A DNA stretch of 64,000 nucleotides from Oncomelania hupensis (GCA_036898135.1 CM072517.1:59174490-59238489); one strand, 5' to 3'. Shown: positions 50,483 through 62,086, counted from the stretch's first letter. A program made the numbers and translations. The notes: generated from the sequence alone by a model not told the origin.

Positions 50483-50999
50483 CATTCACAATGATAAAAC
50501 ATGGCAAGACTTCACAAACATAATCCAACAATATTATCCACGCACTCTAGCAGGGGTGGCTATACGTCAGCAAGATGAGGTCACTGCCTACCTATGCTTA
50601 GCACACAACTGACTTGTGTCGTCTTCTAGGCAGCTATTTTAATTTACAAAGGCTACAGCAGGCTGAACTATTTAAGACGTGAAGCCGTAGTGCTGGGTCT
50701 AACTAGCCTTCTGTGACACACAGGCATCCAATTGACCATCATCGTAGTCTACCACTCATACTTGCATCACGCCGGGTTTATTTATTGTTCTTAACTTTTT
50801 CTCGCCGCAATCAAATGTTTACGTACTGAACGAAATTTTGCTGCAGGGTTTACTAGGTATTAAAACAGTATATCTAGCAGAAATGTATTTGAGCCAGAAC
50901 CACTAATTATTAAAATGTAACTTTTTTTACACGGACATTTCATGGACTATCTAGAGTACTTTAGAGCACAAACAAATCATTAAATTATAAGTCATTTAA

Positions 51000-51290
51000 A
51001 CGTTAATCTTGTTTTACAATATCTGTTGTTGTTGTTGTTGTTGTTGCTGGTGTTGTTATTAATAATAAGAATACTGGATGCTACATACGCGCTTTTCTCC
51101 ACGTCACCAGTCAGACTCAAAGCGCGGCGTTGTTTTGTAATGGCAAATTAATAAAATTAATTTAAGATCACGTACCCGCCAGATTTTGGTTATAATTTAA
51201 ACATTAACATCCGGCTACACAATAATAACATTAATACTACTACTACTACTACTACTAATAATAATAATAATAATAATAAAATTCCGCCTT
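51000..51290. repeat. Small TTG, ACT and AAT microsatellites with LINE-tail-like sequence
   Basis: (TTG)n at 51026-51046, ACT/AAT units at 51235-51280. The intervening TCAGACTCAAAGCGCGGCG recalls 30181-30197 and may be a LINE/SINE 3' end. Confidence 0.6.
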
Positions 51291-51399
51291 TTCCTATTAC
51301 AAAATCAAGATCAAAGATCACAAAATCAAAATCAAAGAGCAATTCTTACGCATTCACACCTAAAAAAAGAGCTAAATACGAAATTACAAAAATTGTGAG

Positions 51400-51749
51400 G
51401 CCAAATATAAATCATCGCCGATGGTTCCGCCATGCGTGTACTTTCGGTAATCTTCGATATCAGATGTAAACAAGCGGTGCTCTGTGCACCAAAAATCGGA
51501 AATTATTGGCTAGGTTTTGTTTCTTGTGCTCGTCAAAATGCTTGGGGAACTGTCTTAGAGGCCTATTTTGCACTGGGTATAAGTGCATTCTTGTTTATTC
51601 TACTCGGAACTGTTACGATAATTGGGCATTCTTCGATACGCATCGTAATCCGCCGTCACTTCTTTTTCCAGTCATGCGCAGAACTTGACAGAAATTAACT
51701 CCGGAAGTTCACGCATGTGCGGAACCATCGGCGATGGTTTACATTTGGC
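51400..51749. mobile_element. MITE-like inverted-repeat element
   Basis: Arms GCCAAATATAAATCATCGCC (from 51400) and its near reverse complement ending at 51749 pair over about 48 bp, including CATCGCCGATGGTTCCGC. The 350-bp length and lack of credible coding sequence suit a nonautonomous DNA element. No clear target-site duplication found. Confidence 0.65.
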
Positions 51750-51799
51750 GTTAGGTCACGCTCGCAGCGACTGTGTGAGTTACGCAACCACTGGGGAAT

Positions 51800-52430
51800 A
51801 ATGAGAGTATAGACCGAGGTCTAGTCTATGCACGCATGCATTTCATCGCACGGACTTTAAAGATCCTGACGCTCATGCCCTAGACGAGTGAGTGCCGGCT
51901 ACACAAATACACCCAACAAGCAATACTAGGTCCTTTTTCCCCATCCCCCGGTCGCCCAGGATGGTGCTCAGTTGTTTGGGCGTCAAACCATGCGCCTAAC
52001 TCGCCAGGTGTGCGCCCTGAGTTAGATCCTTCAGCTGTAGAGCTATATACGAACGAGTAAAATATAATAACGACGATGACTGTAAAATAAGATGGTGCCT
52101 GGCAGGTACTCCTTCGGATGAGAGTATAAACCGAGGTCTAGTCTGTATCGCATACATTCCATCATAACGGACTTTAAAGATCCTGACGCTCATGTCCTAG
52201 ACGGTGTGAGTGCCCGGTGACAAGAAACACCCAGCATGCACCTAGGTCCTTCTCCCCCATCCCTGGCTGCCCAGGATTGTGCTCAGTTGTCCGGGCGTCA
52301 GACCATGCGCCCAAAGGCTGCGGGTGGGCGTCTCGGGCGCCTTGAGTTAGATCCTGTATCGGCCAGCGCTTTGAGCAGCTCTTGAGCTGGAAAAGCGCTA
52401 TATAAGAACGATTAAATAAAAAAAAAATAC
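51800..52430 (+). repeat. Two tandem copies of dispersed repeat family S
   Basis: 51800-52065 and 52118-52430 align with each other (GAGTATA(A/G)ACCGAGGTCTAGTC, AAAGATCCTGACGCTCATG, CAGGATTGTGCTCAGTTG, GAGTTAGATCCT). The second ends GAAAAGCGCTATATAAGAAC plus an A-rich tail, a CR1/L2-like 3' terminus. It is therefore probably a SINE or truncated LINE end. Confidence 0.7.
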
Positions 52431-52439
52431 CATATTATA

Positions 52440-53590
52440 AAAAGCACTTTTGGGTCTTTGGCCGTAGTGCTAAGAACAGGTCTGTTTGATCATGCTTACC
52501 TTGGCTCGCTGTCAACATGTCATGCTGAGCTGTAGCCTACTAACCATTACGCGTAGAGTGCGGCCGTTCGCAGTCTTATCTGGAGCGACAACAGTTTATG
52601 CAATCAGGGGTTTCTGGCCAAACGCGTCACGTTCCTTGAAGGTCACTCAGTAACTTTTTAAAGGATAACAAGCCGCGGTAATAACCTCCCCTATTAATAT
52701 GGGCCAGTTTTGCGAGGGTGATACGTGCGCATTTGTGGTGGGAGAGTAAGCTTAGCTCAGTTGTCCGTGGCGCAGGCTCTTATGAATTTGTGTAAACCTC
52801 TCTTTGAGCCGCTATGCGAGCTGCGCTTTGCAAGAATGACCCGTTTGAGAAAGCCTGCTTCAGTTTGTGGAACCACAAGAGTGTGTGTTCTAACTGCAAA
52901 CAGCTGTCGCGCCTCACATTGTCTAGCAGGGTATTCACATTTGCATAGTTCATAGTTCAGCACTACGGGGGGACAGGGCGCTAATCCATGCCAAAGACTA
53001 TTAATGCACACAGATGCGTCATTCCTTTTTGTGGTCATAAAGATATGATGTGTTTCAATGTATTGTATTGTGTCATATTGTATCACTCATTATTTTATTA
53101 TGCCAAGTACTTATGTGCCAATGCAAGCAATGCCACGTCACTTGCATGGTAGGCATATAGCCTACTCAAATCATCCGTTATATTCCGTAATCTGAGGAAG
53201 CAAGACCAGGTGACCTCTGTACACGTTCCTCGCTCCTTTAAAACAACAGTATGGCTTACATGTAACTTTTATAGCCAGTGAATGACATCAAACATAAGAC
53301 ATAAGACATTGTATTCGACTAAAGGATTAGTCTACATTGGAAAAACTATTGGAAAAAAACATGCAAAACAGAGAAAAAATTCATTTTTTTAAAACACAGA
53401 AGGAGAAGAACATGAAGAAGAACAAGAACAACAGGAAACAGAACAAGAAAAACAAGAACAAGAAGAAATAATGAATGAATGAATAAATTAATGCAAAACA
53501 CAACTTTGAAACAAGGAGCACTTATAAACGATTGCAGTGTTTTAGCGAATGCCATGTAAAGAGGTCGTTTACTGTTTGTCTTGTTATTTC
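52440..53590. other. No recognisable gene
   Basis: Mixed-composition sequence; short frames only. A GAA/AAC-rich stretch lies at 53395-53470. Confidence 0.5.
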
Positions 53591-53604
53591 CTAAACATGT
53601 AAGT

Positions 53605-54090
53605 CTTCCTATCCCATCCTATCCCGTAACTCAAAGGTCGTTGGAGCACCACAGATGATCGTTTAACCAGCGTACTCCATCTTTCTCTGTCCTCAGCAAC
53701 CCTCATGGCTTCGTTCAGTGTCAAGACAGTCCATTCTTGACGAATGTTGTCATCCCACCTCTTTTTCTGTCTCCCTCTTCTTCTGCCTCCTTGCACCGTG
53801 TCTTGCAGGAGGGTCTTTGCAAAAGCCTGGTTCTCTGGTGACGTGGCCATACCATCGGAGTTTCCGTTTCTTCATCGCTGTGAGCTGATCATCGTGTTGT
53901 CCAATGGCTTGTGTGATGATCTGTTGGATTTCGTTGTTGTTGATGTGTTGGATATAGTCAGTCAAAAGAAGTCTTCTGTAGCACCTCATCTCCATGCTTT
54001 GCATTCGTCGTTGTAGATCTGCTGCGAGGGTCCATGTTTCGTAAGTGTATAGGAAGATGGATATGACAAGGGAGCGCAGCAGCCTTACCT
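53605..54090 (-). mobile_element. RTE-like LINE, 3' fragment with 11-bp TSD
   Basis: It encodes the C-terminal RT region (RRKLRWYGHVT-like, GRQKKRWDDNIR) in broken frames and ends in CCTAT units. It is flanked by AACATGTAAGT at 53594-53604 and 54091-54101. Confidence 0.88.
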
Positions 54091-54101
54091 AACATGTAAG
54101 T

Positions 54102-54570
54102 ATCCTTCGACTATTGCTCGTCAGGAAGCATGATGCCGAGGAAATGACCGATTTTTATTAAAGAGACGTAACATAGACCTACTATTACTAAAAAAAATAC
54201 CGCTCGTTAATACCCATAAGCTTATTTTGGCCCACTCTGCACCAATAATAGCTCACTTCACCCTCCACAACCCCCTCACTTAACACCTCCACTCTCCTCG
54301 CCAAGCCCCCCTCCCCCCCCCCCCACCGACATTCTTTATTATTATTATTAATCCTTAAGTAATAGTTACGGGACGATTGGTGGCCTAGTGCCAACTTGTT
54401 CCTGATGAAAGACAAAGATTACATTGTAGGCCACGATAAAGGCACAGTCATTTTGCACATAACAGCTTGTAATTATTCTGGAATTAATTTTTGGGGCAAT
54501 GACAATGACAATGCACACAGCATGCCCACCCCTCTCACCCTCCCCACATCCGACATTTATTCGTTGACTG
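54102..54570. other. No recognisable gene
   Basis: Includes a C-run at 54309-54325 and a short ATT array at 54337-54350. Confidence 0.5.
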
Positions 54571-54574
54571 GACA

Positions 54575-54960
54575 AAGGAAGAAGTAGAAGGAGGAGCGGG
54601 TGGAGGAAAGGACGGAGAGGAAAGAGAAGAAGAAGGAGAATACGAAAAAGAAAATGAAGGAGAAGAAGAACAAGAACAAGAAGAAGAAGAAGAGGAGAAG
54701 AAGAAGAAAAAGAAGAAGGAGAAGGAGGAGGAGGAGAAGAAGAAGGAGGAGGAGGAGAAGGAGAAGAAGAAGAAGGAGAAGAAAAAGATTAACAAGAAGA
54801 AGAAGAAGAAGGATACGGAGAAGAAGAAGGAGGGGGAGGAGGAGAAGAAGAAGAAGGAGGAGGAGGAGAAGAAGAAGAAAAAAAAGAAGAAGGAAGAGGA
54901 GGAGGAGGAGAAGAGAAAGAAGAAGAAGGATAAGGAGAAGAAGAAGGAGGAGGAGAAGAA

Positions 54961-54991
<31 letters not shown>

Positions 54992-55238
54992 AAGAAGAAG
55001 AAGAAGAAGAAGAAAAGAAGAAGAAGAAGAAGAAGAAGAAGAAGAAGAAAGAAGGAGGAGGAGGAGAAGAAGAAGAAGAAAAAGAAGAAGGAGAAGGAGG
55101 AGGAGGAGAAGAAGAAGAAGAAGAAGGAGAAGAAGAAGGAGAAGAAGAAGGAGAAGACATTGAAGAAGGATGATGATCAAAAAAGAAGAAAATAACACGA
55201 AAAAGAAGAAGAAGGAGAAGAAGAAGAAGAAGAAGAAG

Positions 55239-55268
<30 letters not shown>
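54575..55268. repeat. Polypurine GAA/GGA tract ending in (CAA)n
   Basis: About 660 bp of almost unbroken A/G on the plus strand (GAA, GGA, AAGGAG units), then eight or so CAA units at 55238-55268. The very long Lys/Arg/Glu or Leu/Ser frames across it are artefacts of composition. Confidence 0.95.
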
Positions 55269-55269
<1 letters not shown>

Positions 55270-55299
55270 GAAGCAATAGCAGGGTGGTTGGTGGTTAGA

Positions 55300-56046
55300 T
55301 TTTCTGTCCCCGGACACAATGGCATATAGGGGACGATATTAAGAAGTCATGATTAAAATTTCAGGACCACATTTATTAAAAACAATTATGTACATTATGA
55401 TTTAGGCTCTCTAATATAATAACACATAAAAGAGTAAGCGAAAAAATAGATTAAAAGGAGGCATTAAAATCTGGTTGATATGCACTAGGACGATGATTCA
55501 CATGAATCTAAAAAGATGAGTTTGGACCAATAAAACAAAGTTATTCATCAACCAGTCGCAGCTGGGGATGTCTAAGAGGGACTCTGGGCTCATTAATAGT
55601 AAACGTAAGATCGAGTGTATAGGTTGGGAAAATAGGCGCCCCGGTACATAACAGTATAGCTTAAAACTTCTGTTAACTTAATAATAAACGGGGTAAACAC
55701 CCGCCAATACATATGATTAATTAATAGTTTCCCACCGTACATAACATCAGGCTGTAGCCTGGAACGTGAAAATAGATAGGCACCAATAGTGCAAGAATCA
55801 ATAAGCGGTCAGGAAATTAAGAGACCAGCAGGCACTAAAAAGGAAATTAAAATCGATAGGCTGTGCTAGATGGGCAGGCACTGCCCGACCGGCCCGGCAA
55901 CATGGCCATCGTAAGGCGTCGGGTCTGGCCAGGGCACCAAACTAGCCACAACCAGGTAATTTACAATTTCGGGTAGCAGCGTCTGGCTATGTCGAGCCCG
56001 ATCACACCCGGGGCCCAGCAACTGTGCTGTACGGCCACCGGATGAG

Positions 56047-56077
<31 letters not shown>

Positions 56078-56730
56078 AGGGGGGATACCGCAACAACAGG
56101 AGGGATAACACTCCAGGAGTGCGGAAAACCAAAAAAGCAATAATTTTTACAATAAGGGCTCAACGACCCATACACTTAAAATCTAGACAGGGCACAATAT
56201 GACCCAATATACAATTGGTCTATTTTAATACTTAGGTTGGTAAAAGGCACTAAGAGTGCAGACCAGGGACATAGGTCCACTGGCCAAGCACAAAGTCAAG
56301 TTTGTAAGTCAGTCCATAGTGCGCTCCACCGGGACGAAGTCAACCGGGATGGCGTCTTATACGGGATAATACGTCGGTCTACGAGAAGTGCCGCCAGGAC
56401 CCTGGGTCACTGAAGCAAGGCACTTATTAATGGTACGTCAGTCAATAAGGCCAACCATGGCAATACCCCCAGGACCAGGGTCAACTGAAAGAGTACGCAC
56501 GGTGGTAAAACATGAGAAGGTGTAAATCAGTCATGGGAGTAGGGCGCACACATGGGCCCCGGAGGACACCAGTGAGGCGCCATGCCCAGAAAGCCAGTCA
56601 ATAATGTCCTATCAAGCGGTGCACCCAGGGAGGATCCCTGCGGGCACACCACCAGGGAAGCAATAGCAGTAGACAATAAGAGCTTTAATGCTTGAAGTAA
56701 CGACAAACCGCCTCATATAATGACTAATGG
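55300..56730. other. Unclassified noncoding block
   Basis: 1.4 kb without a credible frame, less AT-rich than its surroundings. It begins with GTCCCCGGACACAATGGC, whose reverse complement resembles 18026-18050 next to a repeat R end (CCCCTATGCGCTTAATGTGT). It has short A-runs at 56046-56080 and many GTCAGTCAATAAGG-like phrases. It may be a retroelement UTR, in reverse, but no coding part is visible. Confidence 0.35.
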
Positions 56731-56814
56731 TCATAATGTTGATACAGATTAATTTTATTGACGACAACACCAAAGGACGGTCTTTTTGTTTTGGCTACAT
56801 AGGTACGTCACGTC

Positions 56815-57090
56815 TACATAATGGTGGAGGGGAGATAAGGGAAGGGGGAGGAATAGGGGGGCCGGGGTGGGGGGGATCGGATTCGCGGGATAAGAGAGGG
56901 GGGGGATGGTGGTGGGTGAGAGAAGGGGTACACTTTACTACTCATTAACTTCGTAATGAATCGACATTAATAACTACAAGCTTTGGTATGTATAGTGCTT
57001 ACTGCTTTTTGTTTGAAGAAAACATGGATTTCTTAAAGCAATCATGGCAAATGTGAGTGTATGTTTGTGTGTGTGTGTGTGTGTGCGCGT
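56815..57090. repeat. G-rich tract and (GT)n microsatellite
   Basis: GGGGGA-rich stretch at 56822-56925 with several G-runs; GT repeats at 57063-57085. Confidence 0.8.
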
Positions 57091-57246
57091 GTGTTGTGTC
57101 TGCGTGTGCATGAGCTTTTGAGTGTGTGTTGTACCTGTGCGTACGAGGTATGCGTGTGGGTGTTAAGTGTTTGTTCGCGCTTGGGGGTCGGTGGGGTGGC
57201 GGGGTGCACGCGCGCCTGCTTTCATTATTCCGGAATAAGAAACTAC

Positions 57247-57863
57247 TAAGTGTTGGTAACATGAAAGAATTTTTACGTGCTTTTAAAGGACGCTTGATTG
57301 ATTGTAGGTGGCCGAACTGGAATGAACATGTTAGTAATAGTGATAGATTTGCATTTTATAGATTGTTCAGTCCTTCTATGCATTATATACCAGTTTATCT
57401 GCAATCGAATATAGATAAGCATATGAAATTTATTTTGACTAGATTTCGTTTTGGTGTGTCAGACCTAGCTGTGCATCATTACCGCTATCGGCAAGTGACT
57501 GATAGTGAGTTATTATGTCCCTTGTGTAAAGAATCAAGAGAGGACGAAGTGCATTTTGTATTACGCTGTCCATTTTTTGAAAATTTGAGAAAACAATTTA
57601 TTGCTACTAAGTTTATTAGAAACCCAAACGCATTTAGCTTTAATATTTTGCTGTCATCGACAAGCCAAGAAACTGTTCGAAAGTTATGTATATTTTTGTA
57701 CAAAGCGTTTAAAATGAGGGAGATAGCAATTTCGTAAGATTCACTGATTTGTTTCCTCTGATTGAGTGTTTGTTATATATGTATAATTTGTTTGAAAATT
57801 CACTGTACACACCCCTTCAATAGGGGGCATAGGCCTTATACTGAATAAAACAATCGTAATCGT
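57247..57863 (+). mobile_element. LINE C-terminal fragment with 13-bp TSD and CGTAAT tail
   Basis: Flanked by AATAAGAAACTAC (57234-57246 and 57864-57876). The open frame to 57737 encodes SPSMHYIPVYLQSN, LTRFRFGVSDLAVHHYRY and a CPLCKESREDEVHFVLRCPF zinc-finger-like end, typical of the C-terminus of several LINE clades. The 3' end reads AATCGTAATCGTAAT. 5'-truncated; otherwise the frame is clean, so the insertion is probably young. Confidence 0.85.
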
Positions 57864-57876
57864 AATAAGAAACTAC

Positions 57877-58477
57877 GTAATGGCTGTCTTGTATCTGTCT
57901 CCAGCATCCACTTTGCAAAATAACAGACAAGCCTTTAAAGTCAAGTCAAATAAAGTCTAAAGTTTATTCCAGACAAAGCAGAGCGTGGTTTCTCAATGCT
58001 ACCACAAATACAATGCCATAAGGACATGACAGAACATACAAACGCCAAGGTTGAGTAAGAAGGTGCCAAGACCTGTATTAAAATCCTGTTGAACAGTTCG
58101 TGCCTGAACGTATTCCTTCATTTAATTTAATTTGTATTAGATTTGTTTTATTTTCAAAAATTTAATTTAAGTTCAATAAATTCGATCCATTTTATTCATG
58201 TAATGTAATTTAATCTCAATTAATTTATTATATTTTATTATATTCTATTTGATGCAATGGAATGTACTGTACATTCTTTTCTATTTCGTTCATAAAGCAT
58301 CAACGTTCAACAAAGTAATTGTTGACAACGCATTAGAACATAATGTCGTCCGAACTACAAAGGTATTAGACCGTCTTCGGGAATGGGAGGTAACTGGTCT
58401 GTTTTGTTTTATTTTAGTTAACTAGGGTTATCTGGGCGGTCATCTCTTCTCAGAAACACTAGGAAGCTACCCCGAGC
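57877..58477. other. No recognisable gene
   Basis: AT-rich, with a TTTAATTTAATTT-like stretch at 58120-58250. Confidence 0.5.
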
Positions 58478-58570
58478 GCGAACTTGTTTTTTCCAACCTA
58501 GTTCCAGTCATTCGCCGAAAAAGGCAATTACCGAAGTCGAACGAAGCTCTCCGAGTCGAGCTATCCGATG
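58478..58570 (-). pseudogene. Coding-like segment, inverted copy of 60240-60340
   Basis: The minus strand encodes SFDFGNCLF then MTGTRLEKTS, nearly the same as the plus strand at 60240-60330, with about ten base differences over 90. Similarity ends abruptly on both sides. The function is unknown. Confidence 0.5.
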
Positions 58571-59365
58571 TTTTACGAACGAATACTTACTGGCAGGACT
58601 ACGTGAAACCACAGGCTGGGAAGTCTCGTCTTTCGTAGGCCTCAATTACATGCTATACTACGTACGTATATAGGAGGCCCACGAGTTTACAAAGACAAAA
58701 GAAAAGACTTCAGAGCCTGTGGTGAAACATCCGTGCATAAAAATAGCCGCTGTTGCTTCTAGATCTAGTTCTGTTTCGATCTGCACAGCTTCAAGCTTAA
58801 GTCAAGTCGAGATTCCCATTTTGAAGCAGTTATTATTATTATTATTTTATGATGATTAATATACTGACACCATTAGTAATAAAGAGTAAAAGTAATACAT
58901 AACACATAATGCACACATACAACGATTTCACATCTATATCAACAATAAAACCATGACAAAACTTCAAAGCGCTATGGATACATTGATGTCCCTTCAGCAC
59001 AACAAGGCAAGCAAGTTTATAATGGTCTCAAAAAACAGTGACATTTTTATGGCAAGCACCAAAGCAATTATTTATTTATCTAATATTATTCTTTTTAACT
59101 GATACAGTAAATTTGTTATATGTATTTCAATTATATGTATTTTAATGAGAAACACGTATTAAAAAAAATGTTGCATGGCAGGCGGAAATTTCCATAAATC
59201 ATCTGAAAACTTTGGTAAATCTATAAGAAAAAATAACCAGTAACACCATCTGAAAATTTCGGGTTACACCCAACTTCAGCAAAAACAAACAAAACGTCAC
59301 TGACCATATTTACACCATTGAGCACGCACAGCAACACACTATTCTTTTATTTTTTTTAAAAGTAG

Positions 59366-59366
<1 letters not shown>

Positions 59367-59453
<87 letters not shown>

Positions 59454-59493
59454 CCAAACAAATAAATAAATTAAAGATTTAACTAAATAACTA

Positions 59494-59558
<65 letters not shown>
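59367..59558. repeat. (AAT)n and (CTA)n microsatellites
   Basis: AAT units at 59367-59452 and CTA units at 59494-59558, followed by two tandem copies of the repeat R end (59566-59640 and 59674-59760: CCTGATTCGGCTCTTTGCAG...). Confidence 0.95.
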
Positions 59559-59565
59559 GCGAAGT

Positions 59566-59765
59566 TGTGGTCTTGATTTTATGGTCCTGATTCGGCTCTT
59601 TGCAGTCCGCTGGACCCTGTAAGCAATGAATAACTCATTAGGTATTAATTTAACTCTGATCTCGAGTTGTCTTGATTTTGTGGTCCTGATTCGGCTTTTT
59701 GCAGTCCGCTGGACCCTGTAAGCAATGAATAACTAACTAACTATTAATTTAACTCTGATCTCGAG
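59566..59765 (+). repeat. Two tandem 3' ends of repeat family R
   Basis: Each ends GCAGTCCGCTGGACCCTGTA and is followed by AGCAATGAATAACT. The 100-bp unit is duplicated head to tail. 58570-59366 and 59765-60215 hold no recognisable gene. Confidence 0.8.
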
Positions 59766-60215
59766 TTATTAAAAAAATTCGCTTAGCCTACTCGTCCTTC
59801 TCCGGAAATTTAAAGATTCGAATATTATAAAGTATAGGCCTAAATATTATTATTTAGAATAGATATAGTTTATACATTTATTTACGTATAAAACAAACAA
59901 TGCAGGTCTAATAATTATATTCAGATAGTGAGCTTCTTCGCTGCGCGGAGACTGACTTATAATATATAATGTAGATTATGTCTATGTATAGTACTACTGT
60001 ATAACAGTGTCTACTTGGTTCTAGGCAGGAAATGGGGACTGCTATTATTAGCATACTGCTGAGAACTAACAAAACGCAAATCAAGGAACGCAACTATTAA
60101 ATATGGTTGATAATAATTATGCTCATATTAACAAAGTATACCGTTGCGAAATGCTAAATCTGTGTAAATCGAACAGAAATAGAAGCAACAGCGATCATTT
60201 TTAATGTCAACTAGT

Positions 60216-60541
60216 CGTAGTCATGCAAGCATCATTTCGTAACAAATCGGAGAGTTTCGTTCGACTTCGGTGATTGCCTTTTTGGGCGAATGACTGGAAC
60301 TAGGTTGGAAAAAACAAGTTTGCACCCCGAGCTGCAAGCTTTTCTTCGGGAAGGGAGAAAGGGGGAGTGGGTCGTAGATGCCTGGCAGTGCAAGGCCGAA
60401 CTAGCGGAGCTAGCTAGGATTGCAACTGAAATCAACCTTTCGGTTGACCCGGAAGCTTTGATGGAGGACAGAGCAGAATTTGTAGGCGAGAAACTTTGTT
60501 CATTTGCAAAGGATGTCCGCCTCAACGTTAGACAACTCTAG
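60216..60541 (+). CDS. Unidentified open segment, possible exon or element remnant
   Basis: A plus-strand frame of about 108 codons, open from 60216, with a Met at 60290, ending in TAG at 60541. It encodes a mixed, soluble, helix-prone sequence (LHPELQAFLREGRKGEWVV, DAWQCKAELAELARIATEI). Codon use looks coding and the first part has an inverted partial copy 1.7 kb away. I do not recognise the family. It could be the last exon of a gene or part of a DNA-transposon protein. Confidence 0.35.
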
Positions 60542-60784
60542 CGCAAAACATGCAGGCAAGCCGGCCAAAGTTGTTTCCCTTCGTATTTCCGAGCATGGGC
60601 TATTTACAAAACACGTAAAAAAATCAATATAACACTTCTTCGGTTTTATTTTCTTCATGTATTCATGTAGCTATCCATCCATCTATCCGTCCTTCTTAAT
60701 TTCATTGTAGAGAACTAGGTTAATTACGCTAGCGAGTTTTCTGACAATATACGCTAAGCTTTCTAAAAAGACGAAAATGATGAC

Positions 60785-60800
60785 ATGATGATGGTGGTGG

Positions 60801-60834
<34 letters not shown>

Positions 60835-60847
60835 AATGATGATAATG

Positions 60848-60914
<67 letters not shown>
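60785..60914. repeat. (GAT)n then (AAT)n microsatellite
   Basis: GAT units grade into AAT units. Homopolymer frames across it are artefacts. Confidence 0.95.
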
Positions 60915-60916
<2 letters not shown>

Positions 60917-61054
60917 CATCATTGGTATAGAACTCTTCTACCCCTTGGGGTCATGAGCAATCTTGCCACTGTAGATTGTTCAAACCTATAAAGGGAAAAG
61001 TGAAAGCCCCAGTTGAAAACCTGTCTTTCCTTTGTAGGCAAGACAGATTCACTG

Positions 61055-61645
61055 CGGCAACAGTACCCCCGTTGGAGTGCCGGGGGTTTTCAGTATAAAT
61101 AGTATCCCCACTTTATCGAAATTTAGTGCTTTAAATTCCCACTGTCGCTGTCTTCCTCATTTACTCTTTCCCATTCCTGCTCTGTCCTATCACTCTGCTA
61201 TACTATCTTCTTCTTCGCTAGATCAATGACCTACCTTTTTTCTTGAAAACTCTTCCTGGACAAGACTCCTTGTTTGTGTATGGGGTCTGTTGGATCAGCT
61301 TGGGAGTGTTGGGCGCTTTCTGCCGGGTGGTCACTAGGGCTTCCTATGATTGTATTATTTAGCAGTATAGGCATTTTATATGTATATGTTTTGTTAATAA
61401 TTTATAATGATGTTTGTATTCTATTTTGTTTTTGTAACCGGGGGTTCGAGTAGTTGGGGTAAAGCCTCAGCCGTCCTCTGCGTGGGATGTCTTTATTGTA
61501 AAGTGACTGGCCGGTGGAGGGCGTTCAATTTTCCCACTAGGGTTGTTTCAGCAGATCTTTTATGCGGATCGGGGGTTGTCCGGTCCTGATTTGGCTCGGA
61601 AGAGTCCGCTGGACCTAAAGCACCAATCAATCAATCAATCAATCA
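61055..61645 (+). mobile_element. Dispersed repeat family R, uninterrupted copy
   Basis: The best copy: starts GTACCCCCGTTGGAGTGCCG, has TATAAATAGTAT at about 61098, and ends AGTCCGCTGGACCTAAAGCA followed by (CAAT)n. No open frame. The short tandem 3' tail suggests retroposition, with the end shared with the RNase H LINE at 2223-2800. Confidence 0.8.
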
Positions 61646-61677
61646 ATAGAACTCTTCCTCCATTTCAGCTCAAAGCC

Positions 61678-61862
61678 TGGGGTGGCTTGTGGCTCAGTGG
61701 GTAGTGAGCTGGTTTCCTATGCCGAAGATCGCGGGTTCGATTCCCGCAAGGAGCACACTTATGTACCTTAAGTACGAGGCTATCAGGTCACCGAGGGTTT
61801 TCTCCTTGTACTCCGGTTTCCTTCATCACTTCAATAATGGTATTGGAGGCAGTCAATCTAAA
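61678..61862 (+). mobile_element. tRNA-derived SINE (family A), best copy
   Basis: The head GTGGCTCAGTGGGTAGTGAGC (A box) to GCGGGTTCGATTCCCGC (B box, pairing T-arm) is followed by CACCGAGGGTTTTCTCC and TACTCCGGTTTCCTTC, then CTTCAATAATGGTATTGGAG. Confidence 0.88.
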
Positions 61863-61954
61863 AATTTAAAAAAAATAAAAATTTAAATTTCTTTCTATTT
61901 TCTAATATTGGTCTCTTTGCCTTTACACCACGTGTTTGAATGATAGGGGTGTGT

Positions 61955-61957
61955 TTG

Positions 61958-61996
<39 letters not shown>

Positions 61997-62086
61997 TGGG
62001 TGAAACGTGTGAGCGTGTATGTTGGTATAGATAGCCGCGCTTTTAACCTGATTGGTATTTTGGGGAAAAGCGCGTACATAGCTTCC

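Larger units (their letters stand above)
43634..50719. mobile_element. TIR element hosting a Ty3/gypsy insertion
   Basis: 127-bp terminal inverted repeats at 43634-43760 (GTGTCACAGAAGGCTAGTTA...) and 50593-50719 are reverse complements with only about five mismatches. Removing the LTR element and one copy of its target duplication leaves an element of about 630 bp with no coding capacity, so a MITE-like nonautonomous DNA transposon. A (CA)n microsatellite abuts its left end. I found no clear target-site duplication, so the superfamily is open. Confidence 0.8.

Noticed and set aside
54557..55325. Very long Arg/Lys/Glu-rich and Leu/Ser-rich frames in all directions
   Set aside because: Artefacts of the polypurine tract; no domain, no start context, no splice structure.
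60232..60525. 97-residue minus-strand frame opposite the unidentified segment
   Set aside because: The plus-strand frame is the one conserved in the inverted copy; the minus frame is likely its shadow.
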